7,196 nt of DNA, from positions 1 through 7,196 of the forward strand of contig JAEDNW010000119.1 of the NCBI GenBank assembly GCA_016302315.1, in the 5' to 3' direction. The DNA is from UBA1724 sp016302315. Lineage in GTDB: Bacteria; Verrucomicrobiota; Lentisphaeria; Oligosphaerales; Oligosphaeraceae. The notes beneath the pieces were generated by a model, which did not search any database, had not been told where the DNA came from, and saw only the letters and a list, made by a program, of their open reading frames with translations. The translations under genes and the position numbers were made by a program. Positions 6,603 through 7,196 of this stretch are shown piece after piece (position 1 is the stretch's first letter; each line of letters starts with the position of its first letter).

Positions 6603-6649
6603 GGAGGAGGGGTCCTGGGAAAGAAGAGTAGGGAGGGAGGAGGGGGTGG
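6603..6649 (-). other. Pyrimidine-tract spacer between recJ and the aminotransferase gene
   Basis: The 47-nt sense-strand spacer contains only 6 purines, and four of those belong to the AGGA Shine-Dalgarno core. No hairpin or terminator is visible, so read-through from recJ is expected. Confidence 0.6.
6613..6616 (-). promoter_or_regulatory. Shine-Dalgarno core for the aminotransferase gene
   Basis: AGGA on the sense strand, 10 nt before the ATG at 6602, sitting as a short purine island in an otherwise almost pure C/T spacer. The spacing is the same as for the AICAR transformylase gene. Confidence 0.5.
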
Positions 6650-7196
6650 CTAGACGGAGGCCGGGCGGATGTCATGGATGCGCAGCTGGGGCACTTCCAT
6701 GTCGTGATAGTGGTTGATATGGGGCGAGTAGACGATGTCCCATGGTCCCGGGGGCAATTCCTCGGGGAGGCGGGAGAAGGCGATGAACTGCATCCGGCTT
6801 CCCGCCGCATCCCGGACCGTCCCCCGGGTGTGGTCCCGTCCGGCATGGTGGGTGCGCTCCGGCATCACGCCCCGGGTGATGAAGATGGGTTCGGTGTTGC
6901 CGTGGCCAAAGGGCTCCAGATCCTTCAGTTCCTGGAAGAAGACATCGTCCATCTCGGCGAAGGCCACCTCTCCGCAGATGGAAAGGATGGGCTGCATGGA
7001 CTCGATGCCCAGCACCTTCTGCACCGCCGCATCAAACTCCTGGCAGAACTTCTCCAGGCTGTCCTCCTCCAGGGAGAGTCCGGCGGCCATGGCGTGTCCG
7101 CCGAAGCGGATGAGGGTGTCCTTGCATTCGTCCAGCACCTGGACCAGGTTCAGGGTCCGCAGGGAGCGGGCGCTGCCGGTGAACTGTCCCGAGGGA
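6650..7196 (-). CDS. recJ: Single-stranded-DNA-specific exonuclease RecJ, C-terminal part (5' end outside window)
   Basis: RecJ degrades single-stranded DNA 5' to 3' in recombinational and mismatch repair. The window holds the last 181 codons of a protein usually about 570 residues long, so the DHH catalytic domain is off the right edge. The visible part begins within the DHHA1 domain: TGSARS at fragment residues 6-11, then the hallmark RFGGHAMAAGLSLEE at 30-44, which contributes to substrate and nucleotide contacts in the family. It continues into the OB-fold-like DNA-binding domain with the RecJ-typical LEPFGHGNTEP at 93-103, and the usual closing strand pair near HDMEVPQLRIHDIRP, with a TAG stop just after. 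A GTG at 7138 could start a shorter frame, but the RecJ-like sequence continues upstream without a break to the window edge. It is the first visible gene of the co-directional cluster. Confidence 0.92.
   Translation of the reverse strand, partial: PSGQFTGSARSLRTLNLVQVLDECKDTLIRFGGHAMAAGLSLEEDSLEKFCQEFDAAVQKVLGIESMQPILSICGEVAFAEMDDVFFQELKDLEPFGHGNTEPIFITRGVMPERTHHAGRDHTRGTVRDAAGSRMQFIAFSRLPEELPPGPWDIVYSPHINHYHDMEVPQLRIHDIRPASV

Noticed and set aside
6650..7138. A separate 162-residue protein starting at the GTG at 7138
   Set aside because: RecJ-type sequence (TGSARS, then the helix before GGH) continues in frame upstream of the GTG to the window edge, so this is the C-terminus of a longer recJ.

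Overview
This GC-rich window carries five protein-coding genes, all on the minus strand, packed head to tail with gaps of only 26 to 52 bp. Read in transcription order (high to low coordinates) they are: the C-terminal third of the exonuclease RecJ (partial at the window's right edge), a DegT/DnrJ/EryC1-family PLP sugar aminotransferase, an MsbA-like ABC half-transporter, a stand-alone AICAR transformylase (the C-terminal half of classical PurH), and a type IIA topoisomerase A subunit of the Bacteroidetes/Chlamydiae ParC type, whose 3' end runs off the left edge. No tRNA, rRNA, CRISPR, insertion sequence or phage signal is visible, and no gene-free stretch exceeds 60 bp.

The organism is most likely a Gram-negative bacterium, perhaps of the PVC group (Lentisphaerae/Verrucomicrobia) or near it. 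The topoisomerase subunit has the catalytic region and short C-terminal domain I recall from Bacteroidetes ParC and chlamydial GyrA-2. The ABC exporter resembles lipid A flippases, and the purine enzyme is the short single-domain form. This is inference from recalled families, not from a search, so the phylum call is weak.

The layout looks like one transcription unit. All genes are co-directional, no intrinsic terminator is visible in any spacer, and no convincing sigma-70 promoter is visible. Two spacers are extreme pyrimidine tracts on the sense strand, each followed by a 4-nt Shine-Dalgarno core exactly 10 nt from the ATG. The products do not form one pathway. DNA repair (RecJ) and DNA topology (ParC) flank two plausible envelope genes (nucleotide-sugar aminotransferase, lipid/glycolipid exporter) and one purine-synthesis gene.

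I do not see an undescribed defence or mobile system here; this looks like a housekeeping region. The points most worth a second look are the perfect 18-bp tandem repeat that gives the topoisomerase an SPKK-type charged tail, the long low-complexity loop between TM1 and TM2 of the ABC transporter, the split PurH, and the pyrimidine-tract leaders.
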